Assembly (NCBI RefSeq): GCF_000213175.1
Contig: NW_009799103.1
Coordinates: 2,954,904 to 3,018,903, forward strand
Length of the DNA stretch: 64,000 bases
Direction of reading: 5' to 3'
Origin: Neurospora tetrasperma FGSC 2508
Taxonomy: Eukaryota > Ascomycota > Sordariomycetes > Sordariales > Sordariaceae
The notes beneath the pieces are model-generated. The model was not told the origin of the DNA. It did no database searches and worked only from the letters and a program-made list of their open reading frames with translations. The translations under genes were made by a program, and so were the position numbers. This document shows positions 47,615 through 58,800 of this stretch, piece by piece. Position 1 is the first letter of the stretch; every line of letters starts with the position of its first letter.

Positions 47615-48897
47615 GGGCGGCTTACGCGTCACTGAGTGGTGATGGTGGACGGGTTAACTGTTAGAAATGTTCTCAATTGGGGGGTATGGTTGTAAAATGT
47701 AAGGACGGATGCGGGCGGTGTATGGCGTACGGAACTGTTGCTGGGTTATGTGGCAGGTTTAACGAGTGTTTGCCCTGAATCTGGGCGTTTATTTATTATT
47801 CAAATCATTCGAGGGAGATTACATACGGCAAGGCAAGGAAGGCGTACGGAGAGCAGTGTTCGTACAGAGTCATGGATCAAAATATATGAGCTAAGATGTC
47901 AATGGTGAAGGCGTACGGAGAGCAGAGTGTTTGAGCAGGTCACGGATCAAAATATACGAGCCAAGATGTCAATGGTCGGGCAGATATGGCGCTGGACTGT
48001 CAGTCATATATACGTGGACGGTCAAAAAGGTACTGTCCCACCTCGGAGATTGTGTGTTTCTCTCTAGCAGTATTTGTTGACTAACAGTTGTAGGTAGAAG
48101 TGAAGAATCACTATCCTTTTCCTTCAGCGGCAGGAATTTTGTCTTATAGTGTACTGCAGTGATGACATAGACTATGCAGGACTTGGGAAGTTCAAGGTGT
48201 GAAGGTTAGATTTGAAGAGTAGACTACTCGTCTACACTAAAAAAGCCCTTGCATACCCTTAAGCTCCATCGCCAGCGGCGTTTCTAGCCCAGACGATCCG
48301 AACGATTAAATATCCAGCAGAGAATAATGTTCGTTTCATGCTGTAACCTTTACCTGCCCCCTATCTCAAACCCTGTTCATTCGTTGCACGAGCAACTTCT
48401 TCAGAAGTTATGTCGATTATGCTGTTACAGATCCCCAGTTGAGTTGACTTTGCAAGGCTCGGCCGGACAAAGTCCCCGTGATTTATTGTATCCAGGTTCA
48501 AGGAAAGGTACCACATCACCGTGATGACCTGACAGATTTCCAAGTCCAGACCCAGATCCGGTGTAATCATATTCGAGAGTCTGGTCGAAACCAGTTGAAG
48601 AGCCATGAGGCCTTTATGAAAGTTTGGATGGCCCGGACCGGTTGCTTGTCAAGGGCAGGCGGTAGTTCCGGTGAACTTCGCACATCAAACATTCCTGCCT
48701 CGTTTTTCTTCAGTGTGAAACTGACAACCCGAGACGGGCTGTTCGCCGATCCCGTCACTCTCTAATTCTTATAACCAAACCAAAAAAATGCTATTTTGAT
48801 ATCCTAGAAGCCTCCCCCTCTATTGGTAAATCTAATCCCCGTACAACGGATGTAACGTCCATCTTCCTTCCCTTCTTTTCCCCCTCAAACTTCTTTT
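47615..48897. other. Convergent intergenic region with a 69-bp tandem duplication
   Basis: About 1.3 kb between the MSH2 stop and the ILM1-family stop. Apart from the tandem repeat at 47841 no gene or element is evident. Confidence 0.5.
47841..47976. repeat. Two imperfect tandem copies of a unit of about 69 bp
   Basis: The first unit starts GGCGTACGGAGAGCAG and ends ATGTCAATGGTGAA; the second starts at 47910 with the same words (GGCGTACGGAGAGCAG, CACGGATCAAAATATACGAG, CAAGATGTCAATGGT). The copies differ at several bases, so the duplication is not brand new. Confidence 0.85.
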
Positions 48898-49611
48898 TCA
48901 AAACCTGTCCCTCTCCTTCTCCCTCCTCTGCGCCGCCCTCTTCAAAATATCCACCTGCTCCTCCTTCAACGTCAAGTACACCCAAAACCAACTAAACGTC
49001 TCGACAAACATGAACGTAAAAAACACGCGGTTCTTGAGCGCATCGCCTCCCCAGCCCCAATCGCCCGCGACTTCCTTGGCCGCATACTGGCTCTCGAACG
49101 AAGACGACGTCGTCGGGTGGCTGAACTTTCCTCCCGAAGGGGTGGCCGAGTCATACAGCGGGGACGAAGCCGAGAAGAAGAAGCTGTAGAGCGTCAAGAA
49201 GAAGGAACAGGTCAGGCGCAGGGGCACTTGCGAGCCCCAGTGGTGGATCAAGGCGATCTCCTCGGGCATGGAGAGCGAGACGAGGTCGGTGAGACCCCAG
49301 AGGCCGAGGACGATGCCGAGGAAGGCGGCGGTGGGGGATTGCGTGTCGAAGTGGCGGGAGTGAGGCTGTGTAGAGGAAGATACAAAGGTTAGGATCATGT
49401 ATCGTTATTACGTGCGCAAAGCGGAGGAGAGGAGGGAAGAAGGGGGGGGGGGACGGAAAAGGGAAAAACGTACCAGGCCCATGGCCTCTCCCATTAGCCA
49501 GACTACGCCCTGGTCGGCAATGGTGGCGGGATTGGTGACGAAGAAGAAGGCGAGGGTGATGTGGAAGAGGCAGATGGAGGTCAAAATCGTTTTGGCGGAT
49601 ATAAGCCCCAT
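48898..49611 (-). CDS. ilm1: ILM1-family membrane protein
   Basis: Two exons, 49611-49474 and 49365-48898, give 201 residues; the 108-nt intron (GTACGT...CACAG) joins MGEAMGL to PHSRHFDTQSPTAAFLG. Four hydrophobic segments are visible: TILTSICLFHITLAFFFV near the N-terminus, AFLGIVLGLWGLTDLV, LTCSFFLTLYSFFF, and VFFTFMFVETFSWFWVYL, then a basic coil-like tail. This layout fits the Ilm1 (increased loss of mitochondrial DNA) family, whose yeast member is an ER membrane protein needed indirectly for mitochondrial genome upkeep. Biochemical function is unknown. It is divergent from the geranylgeranyltransferase gene. Confidence 0.82.
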
Positions 49612-50245
49612 GGTGACGGATGGGTTCGCTGTCGCGATTCAACAAAGTCGGCTTCTTGACAGGATGGATGGTACTGGGCTGGGCTGCGTGCGGTAAAGGG
49701 GCGTTGGATGCTGGATGCTGCGTAGACGGGTGTGCTGTCGCTGTAGGTAATGTCCAGAAGCCTGTTGACGCGACGTATAATGTCCGCTGTGTCGTGTGCC
49801 GTAGAAGTTTGTTGTCCTTTCAAAACGAGATGTTCTTATGTCTAAGACAGCTTTCAACTTTTTTAGGGACCAATTGATGAAGCTAGAACATTCCCACGTC
49901 CGGCACTTGTATCGCAGAGAGATGTACGTACTTGTAGTGTAGAGCTAGTTTGAGCTTACACTACCCTAACCCTCTACATACAGCTGCCCCATGCCATTTC
50001 CACACCTTGATGGCCTGGTGGGGTCGGGTACAGCTATAGCTCTGTTATCGATAGAGCTGTTGACCTCTCACTCATTCAGGGGGACGGGATTCATCAACAA
50101 CATCATCATCTTGGAACCAACGTCACACACTCACTCGCCTTCATCTTTACCCACATGAGACTTGAGATTGTATAACGTAGTAATCAGGTAACCCTCTTGA
50201 TCTAATATCTAATTGGAGTCGCCCGGTGTGCGTCTCACACTCACC
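49612..50245. promoter_or_regulatory. Divergent promoter region, ILM1 / GGTase-I beta
   Basis: About 630 bp between start codons. A near-palindromic CTGTTATCGATAGAGCTG lies near 50041. No specific regulator site was recognised. Confidence 0.4.
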
Positions 50246-51885
50246 ATGGAAAACGACAACAAGGCCCACGAGGAGCCCGAGCAGGAATGGCCCTACCTCG
50301 ACGTCCACCGACATCTTCGATACTGGAAGATGTGCATCCGAGCTCCCTTGCCTCACGTCTACCTCTCCAATGAATCCAATCGCCTGGCTCTGGCTTATTT
50401 CATCGTCAACTCAGTCACCCTCCTGACCCCGCCTCCATCAAAAAGAACGCCCGAGACCCCGGAACCTCTCATCAGCCGCGAGGACAAGCGGGCCATGAGA
50501 AAATGGGTTCTTCACCACCAACATCCCACCGGCGGCTTCTGCGGCACATCCTCGCTTGTTTTCCCGCTTAACAGCTACGACACATATAACTTTGACACCA
50601 AAACTTTGGATGAGCCAGATCATGCCGGCTTGGCCAACATCACCTCCACATTGTTCGCTCTGCAACTGCTGGCCCTTTTGGCGGATGAGGAGGATGAGGC
50701 AGCAGGGGAAAACGTATTTGAGGGCGTGAACCGGGTGGGGACGCTGCGTTTCCTAAAGAGTCTCCAGCGCGAAGATGGAAGTTTTGGAGAGGCGCTCAGT
50801 GATTTGCCGGGTCACGGGCGGTTTATCGCTGGCGGCTATGATATGCGCTACTGCTATATTGCTACGGCCATCAGGTGGATCTTGCGAGGGGATGTGAAGG
50901 AGGGAAGCCCAGGGTGGGTGGAGGATTTCGACACGGAGGCGTTGGCGAGGTATATCTTGAATAGTCAGGTATGTGTTCACTTCATTTCACTTGACTTCAC
51001 TTCCTCCATGTCTACTGGTGTCGGGGGTCACGAACTAACAACATCCCCTAGACATACGACCGCGGTTTCGCCGGTAATTCCCAAGACGAAGCCCACGCCG
51101 GCTACGCCTACTGCGCCATAGCAGCCCTCACCCTCCTCGACCGCCCTCTCACATCCACTTCTTCTTCTTCTTCTTCTTCTTCTTCTGTACCACACAAATC
51201 CCCCCTCCTCCACTCCTCCATCCGTGACCTCCCCGGCCTCATCCACTGGCTCGCCTCTCGCCCCTTTGTCTACCTCGAACCGCCTCCCCCCTCTGCGGAC
51301 CAGGACCCAGACACCTACATCTACCAAGAAGACGACCTCGACGACCCCAATTTCTTGTTACCTCCAACCCCCTCCGACCTCCTCTGCCTCCTGTCCCAAA
51401 CCGCCGAAAAGAAAGGCCACGACAAGACCCACGTAGCCTTCAACGGCCGCACCAACAAGGTAGCAGACACGTGCTATTTTTGGTGGGTAGGCGGCGCCCT
51501 CGCCAATTTGGGGAGGTTGGACTCTTTGGTAGACAGAGAAGCCGCCAGACGGTTTCTGCTGGAGAAGATGCAGCACCGGATCGGCGGGTTCGGGAAATCC
51601 CCGGGGAGTCCGCCGGATCTATATCATAGTTTTTTTGGGCTGGCGATTTTGGGGCTGTTGGGGGATGAGCGGGAAGGGGGGAAGGTGAGGGGTTTCGATG
51701 CCGGCTTGGCGGTGCCGAGGGAGACGGTGGGGGTCATTGAGCGGGCGAGGAGGAAACTGATTGAGAGCGAGAAGGGTGGGAAGGGTGTTGTTGATGGGGG
51801 GAAGGAGTTGGACGCGGTTGAGATGGGGTTGGAGTTGAGGGGCGGTGGGGAGAGACCCAAGTGGCTGGGAGCGTGTGGGTATTGA
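50246..51885 (+). CDS. cdc43: Protein geranylgeranyltransferase type I beta subunit (Cdc43)
   Basis: Two exons, 50246-50968 and 51052-51885, give 518 residues; the 83-nt intron (GTATGT...CTAG) joins LARYILNSQ to TYDRGFAGNSQDEAHAGY. The protein has the prenyltransferase barrel repeats (GGFCGTSS, DGSFGEALSD, RGFAGNSQDEAHAGYAYC, GGFGKSPGSPPDLYHS). Zinc ligands are the Asp and Cys in NKVADTCYFWWVGG and the His in DLYHSFFGLA. With the alpha subunit it attaches geranylgeranyl to CaaL-type proteins such as Rho1 and Cdc42, needed for wall synthesis and polarity. A Ser run coded by TCT repeats (near 51159-51187) expands a loop, so the protein is longer than the usual 380-420 residues. Start: ATG at 50246, just before the acidic helix. 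Confidence 0.93.
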
Positions 51886-52162
51886 TTGACGTTGGTAGAT
51901 GGGTGATGATGGTTGGAGTTTGAACTTTTCGTGGAAATAACAAAACAACGTACCAATAGCGAATGAATACCTGGTTGGAATGGGCTTTCACTTGTCAAAA
52001 CATGTACATACGTACATATCTCTGAGCGATTTGGCGTGCCATCTATGATGAAAGGTAAATAATGAAGACAATTCGGGAATCCATTCGCTTATATGCTCTC
52101 ACATCCAACATCTCATATTCCATATCTCATCAAAATCATGAACTCATCAAATACAAACGATT

Positions 52163-53524
52163 TCAAGCAGCAAGGGCATGCTTGATAAGCGTCTTGTACC
52201 CCTCCACCGCAGTCTCCAAATCGCCAACCTTCAACCCCTCATCATCACCATGCGCCACCAAGATGGTTCCAGGGCCATACAAATAACTAACATGGTCACC
52301 CTCAAAGTTAGGCACATCCGTCCCATAGCTCGCCACCATCGTCTCAAACCCGTCCACGTCGCAATTACACTCCACAGGACCATACCCGCCGTTCCACTCC
52401 ATCGTGAACGCCTCGGCATCCGTCTCCTTCAAGATCTTATCCACCGCCTCCCTCACGATATTCGCGCCCGTCGTCTGGTTGCCCACCGCCACGCGGATGG
52501 CCAGCTTGGCCTGCGCCTCCTTGGGAATCACGTTCGCCGCCACACCGCCAGCAATGGTACCAATGTTCACCGTCGTGTTGCCGTAGCGCTCGCTGCTGCC
52601 TAGGTCCGCCGAAATGATCTTTGCGAGCGCCTTGACCAGTACTTCGGTGGCGCTCTTGAACAGCCACGGGTAGCCCGAGTGACCCGCGATTCCCTGCGCC
52701 TTGAGCAACCCGCCCGCGTGGCCCTTGTGTCCGCAGCTGAGCTTGTTCTCTGTTGGCTCGCCGTAGATGGCCGCGTTGAAATGCAACCGGGGCAACTCCT
52801 TCTTGTTGTTGTTGTTGTTGCTCTTGTCAGCGTCTTGATCGTTGTAAGCGGCTGAGAAAGTCTTCATCCCGTCGCCGCTGATTTCTTCGCCCACGACGAA
52901 GAGGAGCATCAGGTCGGCCGGGTCGACCTCTTTGGCGCGGATGAGCTCCTCGACCGCGACAATTTGCGCGGCCACGCTGGCTTTGGCGTCGACGGAGCCG
53001 CGTCCGCTGATGAAAGTGTCGGATGTGACTTGGTCGGACCCCTCAGGGGTGTTGATGTGGTAAGGGATGAAGGGCGGGACGACATCGATGTGCGAGGTGA
53101 CTAGCACGCGTGGGCTGGACAGGTTGTGCGAGCTGGGCCAGGCGAGCACGTTGAAGCGCCCTTGGGAGTGGTCATCGCCGTCAGAACCGTGGGAAGTCTT
53201 GTCGCTTTCGAGGAATTGGGCCTTGGCTGCGTAGCCGAGGTTGTTACGGAGGTAGTCAAGGAGGAACTTGCCGACTTCTTGCTCGGTGCGAGAGATGGAG
53301 GGGATTTCGATTAGGGATTTGTGGAGGGAGAGGAGGTTCTTGCGGTAGGATGGCCCATCGTTGGCAGCGGATGAGGTAGAGATCTGGAGGGGAGAGATGG
53401 AAGCATCATCGACGATGAGTGGTTGTTGTTGGTAATGGTTGTTGTTGTCGATGACGAAGGCAGAGGTGGTGTGGGAGAGAAGGGAGGTGCCCCAAAGGAG
53501 GAGAAGGTTCGGTGTTGCTTTCAT
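52163..53524 (-). CDS. Secreted M20 family metallopeptidase (carboxypeptidase)
   Basis: A single open frame. The start at 53524 gives 453 residues with a good signal peptide (MKATPNLLLLWGTSLLSHTT, then SAFV); an upstream ATG at 53611 would add 29 residues before it and is less likely. M20 metal ligands are visible: His in VTSHIDVVPP, Asp in GRGSVDAKASVAAQ, Glu-Glu in FVVGEEISGDGM, Glu or Asp in IYGEPTENK, and the final His in ILVAHGDDEGL. A dimerisation domain lies between GHKGHAG and VECNCDVDG. The family includes vacuolar and secreted carboxypeptidases that release C-terminal residues of peptides. A short Asn run (SNNNNNKK) is in a loop. It should be secreted and glycosylated; the substrate is unknown. 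Confidence 0.88.
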   Translation of the reverse strand: MKATPNLLLLWGTSLLSHTTSAFVIDNNNHYQQQPLIVDDASISPLQISTSSAANDGPSYRKNLLSLHKSLIEIPSISRTEQEVGKFLLDYLRNNLGYAAKAQFLESDKTSHGSDGDDHSQGRFNVLAWPSSHNLSSPRVLVTSHIDVVPPFIPYHINTPEGSDQVTSDTFISGRGSVDAKASVAAQIVAVEELIRAKEVDPADLMLLFVVGEEISGDGMKTFSAAYNDQDADKSNNNNNKKELPRLHFNAAIYGEPTENKLSCGHKGHAGGLLKAQGIAGHSGYPWLFKSATEVLVKALAKIISADLGSSERYGNTTVNIGTIAGGVAANVIPKEAQAKLAIRVAVGNQTTGANIVREAVDKILKETDAEAFTMEWNGGYGPVECNCDVDGFETMVASYGTDVPNFEGDHVSYLYGPGTILVAHGDDEGLKVGDLETAVEGYKTLIKHALAA

Positions 53525-54033
53525 CGTTGCTGGGTATTTCCCTTGTGGTAGTCCAAGGGAATGAAGGAAATCTAAGAAAAAAAAAGTATTGGAATGGAAA
53601 CTTGAAGTCATCAGATAAATATTTCCATCTCAAGTTGCGAGCTGTGACCGCAATTGCGAATGTCGAACCCCACACCCGGCCGGGTCCGCATGCGGCAGCG
53701 GGAGAGCTTCGTTCCACTTTGGAGAAGAGTGGAGAGGCCTGCGTTGTTTGGGGGATTCCCCAATCGCCGACCCCTGCGTTGCCCTGCCAAGACAAGACAA
53801 GTAAACAAACATCTCCAGGTGACAACGGTGTTTTGATTCCCGAGCACACAGACCTTGGTTGAACCCACAGCATACTCGAGTCTTACGACTCAAGTGTTGA
53901 ATATCATGCGTTCTCTTTCTCTTTCCCAGTAAAACATCAAAACCCTGAATTTTCTAATACCTATGCCCTACGCCTGCCACTCAACGCCGAAACCATATCG
54001 CCAAGTCTAACCGCCAGGTCTATGTATGTATAT
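53525..54033. other. Intergenic region between tandem M20 and MRI1 genes
   Basis: About 510 bp. Both neighbours run leftward, so it holds the MRI1 3' UTR and the M20 promoter. No gene is evident; the overlapping short frames lack motifs. Confidence 0.45.
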
Positions 54034-55270
54034 CTACTGGAATCTCTCAGGCATCAGGTCCTCAAAGTGGAACTTGCCATCCTCTCCCTTCACCACGGTG
54101 CCCTTCTCGGTGACAATGGCATCGATGTACTCGTGGGGAGTCACATCGAAACCAGGGTTCCATACGCCGATTCTCTGGTCAGCGATCGCAACTCTGACAG
54201 ACTTGCTGGTGTCGATGGAGCCATCGGCGTTAACAACAGCGCCGCTGATCTGAGTCAACTCCTCACGCTTGCGCTGCTCAATCTCGATATCATCACCGGT
54301 CTCGGTGTCAACGTCAATGCTGGTGGTAGGGGCGGCAACCATGAACTTGATGCCATGGTGCTTGGCGAGGACCGCAAGCTGGTACGTTCCGATCTTGTTG
54401 GCAGTGTCACCGTTGCGAACAACACGGTCGGCACCAACGATAACGGCGGCAATGTTCTCCTCGGCCTTGCGCAGACGGAATAGGGCGGCGGCCATGCTAT
54501 CGGTCACCAGGGTGGCGGGGATGCCCTCGTGGACAAGCTCGAAGGCAGTCAGACGGCTGCCCTGGTTGTAAGGGCGGGTCTCGGTGCAGTAGGCGTGTCT
54601 GAGGAGGCCTTCGTCGCGGAGGGTACGGATGATACCGAGGGCGGTGCCGTGGCCGGAGGTGGCGAGAGATCCGGTGTTGCAGTGGGTCATGACAGTAATC
54701 TTGCTGTCGTCGGTGATCTTGTACTGCTCCTGAAGCCACTTGGCACCAAACGCACCAATCGACTTGTTGGTCTTGAGATCCTTGGCCAAAATCTCCTCGG
54801 ATGCCTCAATGAAGGCCTTGATGATAGCCTCCTTGGCCTCAGCGTCCGTCAGGCCCTCCGTCTTGACACCGCGAACGATCTTCTTGAGCAATCTGACGGC
54901 GTTGCCAAGATCAACGGCAGTTGGCCTGGACTCGTAGAGATAGTCCAGACGGGAGTCAATGTACTTGATGACATCCTCGGTGCCGGTCGCAGTGCAGCTG
55001 CCGTTGTGAAGCTCAACAGAAGCAGCCAAAGCAGCAACAATGGCAATGGCGGGAGCACCTGGGGTCTTTTGTTCAGTACAGATGTCACTTGATTTCACTG
55101 TGTAGAGTAGTGCTTTGCATAAACTCACCTCTGACTCTCATGGCCTTGATGCAGTCAAAGGCCTCCTCGCTGGTGGAGACCTCATCGTAGTGGTGCTCAT
55201 GAGGGAGTCTCAGCTGGTCCAGGACCTCCAACTTGCCCCGGGAATACTTGATGGCTTCGAGAGCAGACAT
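54034..55270 (-). CDS. mri1: Methylthioribose-1-phosphate isomerase (methionine salvage)
   Basis: Two exons, 55270-55129 and 55058-54034, give 388 residues, the family norm; the 70-nt intron (GTGAGT...CCAG) is removed to give [16 protein letters not shown], the conserved substrate-phosphate loop. The enzyme converts 5-methylthioribose-1-phosphate to the ribulose form in methionine salvage. It is an eIF2B-alpha-like fold. Key motifs are [19 protein letters not shown] with the catalytic Cys, [38 protein letters not shown] with the catalytic Asp, and [11 protein letters not shown]. Start: ATG at 55270 before [19 protein letters not shown], the usual N-terminus. It acts in the cytoplasm or nucleus and is divergent from TRS130. 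Confidence 0.97.
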
Positions 55271-55899
55271 GTTGTTGGTATTGAAGTGAGAGAGGCCTGG
55301 GGCTTGAAAGGAACCAAAAACAAACGAATGTATTGGTCTATGAAACACCAAAAAGAAAACTGTATAGGCTGGAGAGATAATCAAAGGAACAGAAGAGACT
55401 TCAGAGGCCCTCGAAGAGATGTCACCAAGTATCGTCTTCTTATTCCCCCAGCGTCCTCACTCGCTCGAGAAACTGATGATAAAAAAAGACGCCACCCAAA
55501 ACCGCTTGCACAATTGCATCGTCTGATTGGCCGAGACGAACCATGCACAAGTGCACTAAGAAAAGCAGCGTAAGGCGTAATAACTAGGGGCTAAACCGAA
55601 TTTGGGGCTACCTCAAGATCCTAGGGCGGGGCAGGCTCGGGAAGGTCTGGCCGACAAGGTACCTACCTAGTGGAGGTTCCTTACCTTGAGCTTGAACTCG
55701 GTACCCGCTGCCGTCACACCGATACGGGGACCTGACAGCTTTACAGTACCGACATGGCTTTGTAGTGTACGGTAACTTCAACAAAACAACTGAGTGCTTC
55801 CAAGACGACGACGACGCCTTTGCGACCACCCAACAACCTCTCAAGATAACACCCCGAGTGTCATGCCATAGATCTCGCCCCACGACGGAGCTGTCCAGT
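55271..55899. promoter_or_regulatory. Divergent promoter region, MRI1 / TRS130
   Basis: About 630 bp between start codons. A GGTACCTACCTAG word lies near 55658. Promoter function is by position. Confidence 0.4.
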
Positions 55900-58800
55900 A
55901 TGGAACAGCCCTTCTCGTCCTCCAAGGTCACAGGTTCGAAGCTCCCCTCCCTGACACCATCCATCTCTTCTTCCTGTCCTCCTGTTGTGTTATGACGGAC
56001 CAATGCTACACCAATAGAGAAGCACTGCTAACTTGCATGTCGAACGTCCACAGTCGAGTACTTCGATCCCCACGATGTCTACAAGCTCCTTTCGCCGGGC
56101 CTAATTCCCCGACTGCCCCTCCGCGACCTCAACTGGCAGTCTCACGCAGGTCCCGTGCGATCCATCAACACACTCCACGTCGAGCTTGTTCCCGCCGACC
56201 AAGCTGGCACCGTCGATCGGTCTTCGGTTCTCTCGCCCACCCCCGATAGCAAAGCCCCAGGCCGTGGCCGTGGAGAAAGCACCGCTAGCAGCCGCGACGA
56301 TGGCTTCTCCACAGCGCCCATTGGCGGTGGTCGTGGTACCCCTACTGATAATGCCGGCCCTCCAGGCGCGATTCGTCACTCTGGGCCTGGAATCACCAAA
56401 GAACGACGACACCAGATCCCCGGTCTACGGCGCACTCCCTACCTCAAGATCCTGTTCGTGAGGTGCGACGACAACGATGCATACAAGTCGACTACAAGAT
56501 CCGAGATCCGCGAATGGATCAAGGCAAACACTCATTCGTTGACTCCGGGGAAAACGGCGAGCAATGCTGAAAACCACGACGCCTTTGAATGGTTGATTGT
56601 TCACGTTGTTATACCCAACACTGTCGCCGCCACCCAGCCGCGATCAAGCGGGAGCAAAGCGGCCGACTCGAGTTCCGAAAAGACTTCAGCTCTCAAGTGG
56701 CGGACTGGGTCCAGCACTCTGTTGGAGAAGCTACGCAATGACTTCAATGGTACGGGCAAGGGTGCCGTTGACCGCGTGAGGCAGATCCGCATTGGCATCA
56801 ATGACGTCCCGTACGATCTCCTTCCGCGCGTTGTTCCCGCCGTGCCAACTGGCTACCAGGAGACAGAGCAGGACAGCGAAAATGCCTGGCAGGACTTGAT
56901 TGGAAAGATCAAGGAGCTGATTCTATCGAGTTTCGACATCCGTGTTACCCAATATGAGGAGGACATAAAAGACAAAGATGCCCAAAGGGGTCTGCCTGGC
57001 TGGAACTTCTGCACCTTCTTCATCTTGAAGGAAGGATTGGCTCGAGGTTTTGAAAGCGTCGGCCTTGTAGAGGACGCCCTGGTTGGCTACGATGAGCTGA
57101 GCATTGGCCTAGACGCTATCATTAAGGAGCAAGCCATTTCTGGCTCGGCTGAAGCTCACGGTGGAGCTCTGCTCGACTATACTGAAGAACTCAAGATTCT
57201 TGCTGAGCAAGCTGCAAGCCAGATCTTTTCAGGAAGTATGGAGTTCGAAGATGAGGAGACTGTTGATCTTCAGACGAGCAAGCGGGTGAAAGATACGGAT
57301 CCCTTTGGCGCTATTCCCATCAGTTCAACCAAGAAACCATATCGCGAACTGATTCTTGCCAACAACATTTCGCTCTTCGACTTCCGATGCTACATTTTCT
57401 CCCGGCAGGTTGCCCTCCTTTTGCGTCTGGGCAACGCCTGGTCAACGAGAGAGGAACTCCTTGCTAAACTCAAGGAACAACAAGACATGGCTCCCCGCGG
57501 CGTTGCACCCAGGGCACCACCGCCAAAACAGGCATCAGATGAATCCGAAAACCTCTCACAGCTTGCCGAGATCTGCAGGAGGACATTGGAGTTTGTTCCT
57601 GCAGTCTCCATGCTCATCCGCAAGGACATTCTAGCCGCCTTGGGACTGGTGAAGGGAGGCGTCGGGGCTGGTGATGATTTCCAGAAAATTGACCCAGTAC
57701 TGGCCGAGGTCATTGACAATATCGTTGCCTCATTCGCCTTTTCCGTTGCGCAGCAAATCCTTGCCCAGACTTCCACCAAGTCTTTGCAAATCCCTGCCCC
57801 CATGCTGGCCACCTCTGGTGACAGCGAACACAAGTCCGCGATCCCGGAACCAAAAACCATGATGCATCCCGCGCGGTCGTCGTCCATCCCCTTACGCCAG
57901 TCTATACAACGTCCTCCGCCCAGTCCTGTTGGCTTTCCAGGGCCTGGTCGTAAAGACAGCGTTGGCGAGTATGGCATGGCCCAGTTCCTTAAGACGGGGC
58001 TCGAAGAGTTGGCTGCGACAAGAGCTGAGCTGTACACGCTGTCTCGAAACGTTCTCGAAGAATGTGGTAAAAGACGAGGCTGGACTAATGGTTGGGCCGC
58101 GGTACCCATCGTAGGAGAGAGCGCCGACTTGCAAGAGATCAGCCTTGACGACGAGCCCTCATCAGAAGCGAAACCCTCAACTGAGGTCGGCTCTGATCTT
58201 CAGGCCTCGGTAGCTGGTGTAGGCAACGAGTTGCTACGTACTGCACTGGACAACAAGGATGACTTCTATCGACTGTACGAGACGTTAACCGACAAGGCGA
58301 TGCGTCACTACTCTGTCGCCAAGTATGACCATTCAGTCCAGGCCACCAAGGCCGACCTCGCGGTCCTCAAATTCCATCTTTCCGAGTACAAGGAGGCCGA
58401 GTATTACTTCTACAATACGATCCCGTTCTTTGGGGGATGTTCGTGGAGTCTGCTCGAGCTGTCCATGCTCGTCATGTATGCCAGGTGTTTGAAGGAGCTG
58501 GGTAGACAAGAAGACTACGTCACTAAGGCCCTTCGTCAGCTCTTGACAAAGGCTGCAGCAGCTGAGCGAGATAGGCTACAGCAAAAGTCAAAGATCCGTA
58601 TCGGCAATGGGTCAGTAGCACAGTACCCAGAAAATTCGGCGATATCTGGCTTCCTCGCCGATATGCTGACCGTTTCGGCAACACTAGAGAAAGAGGTCAA
58701 GATACCATTGACCAACTTCTTTGGTGAAGTTGAGCTTGACGGACCGCCAACCTATGACGATGATCAAGATAGTTTCTCGCTCTCGCTGAAGCTTAGGAGT

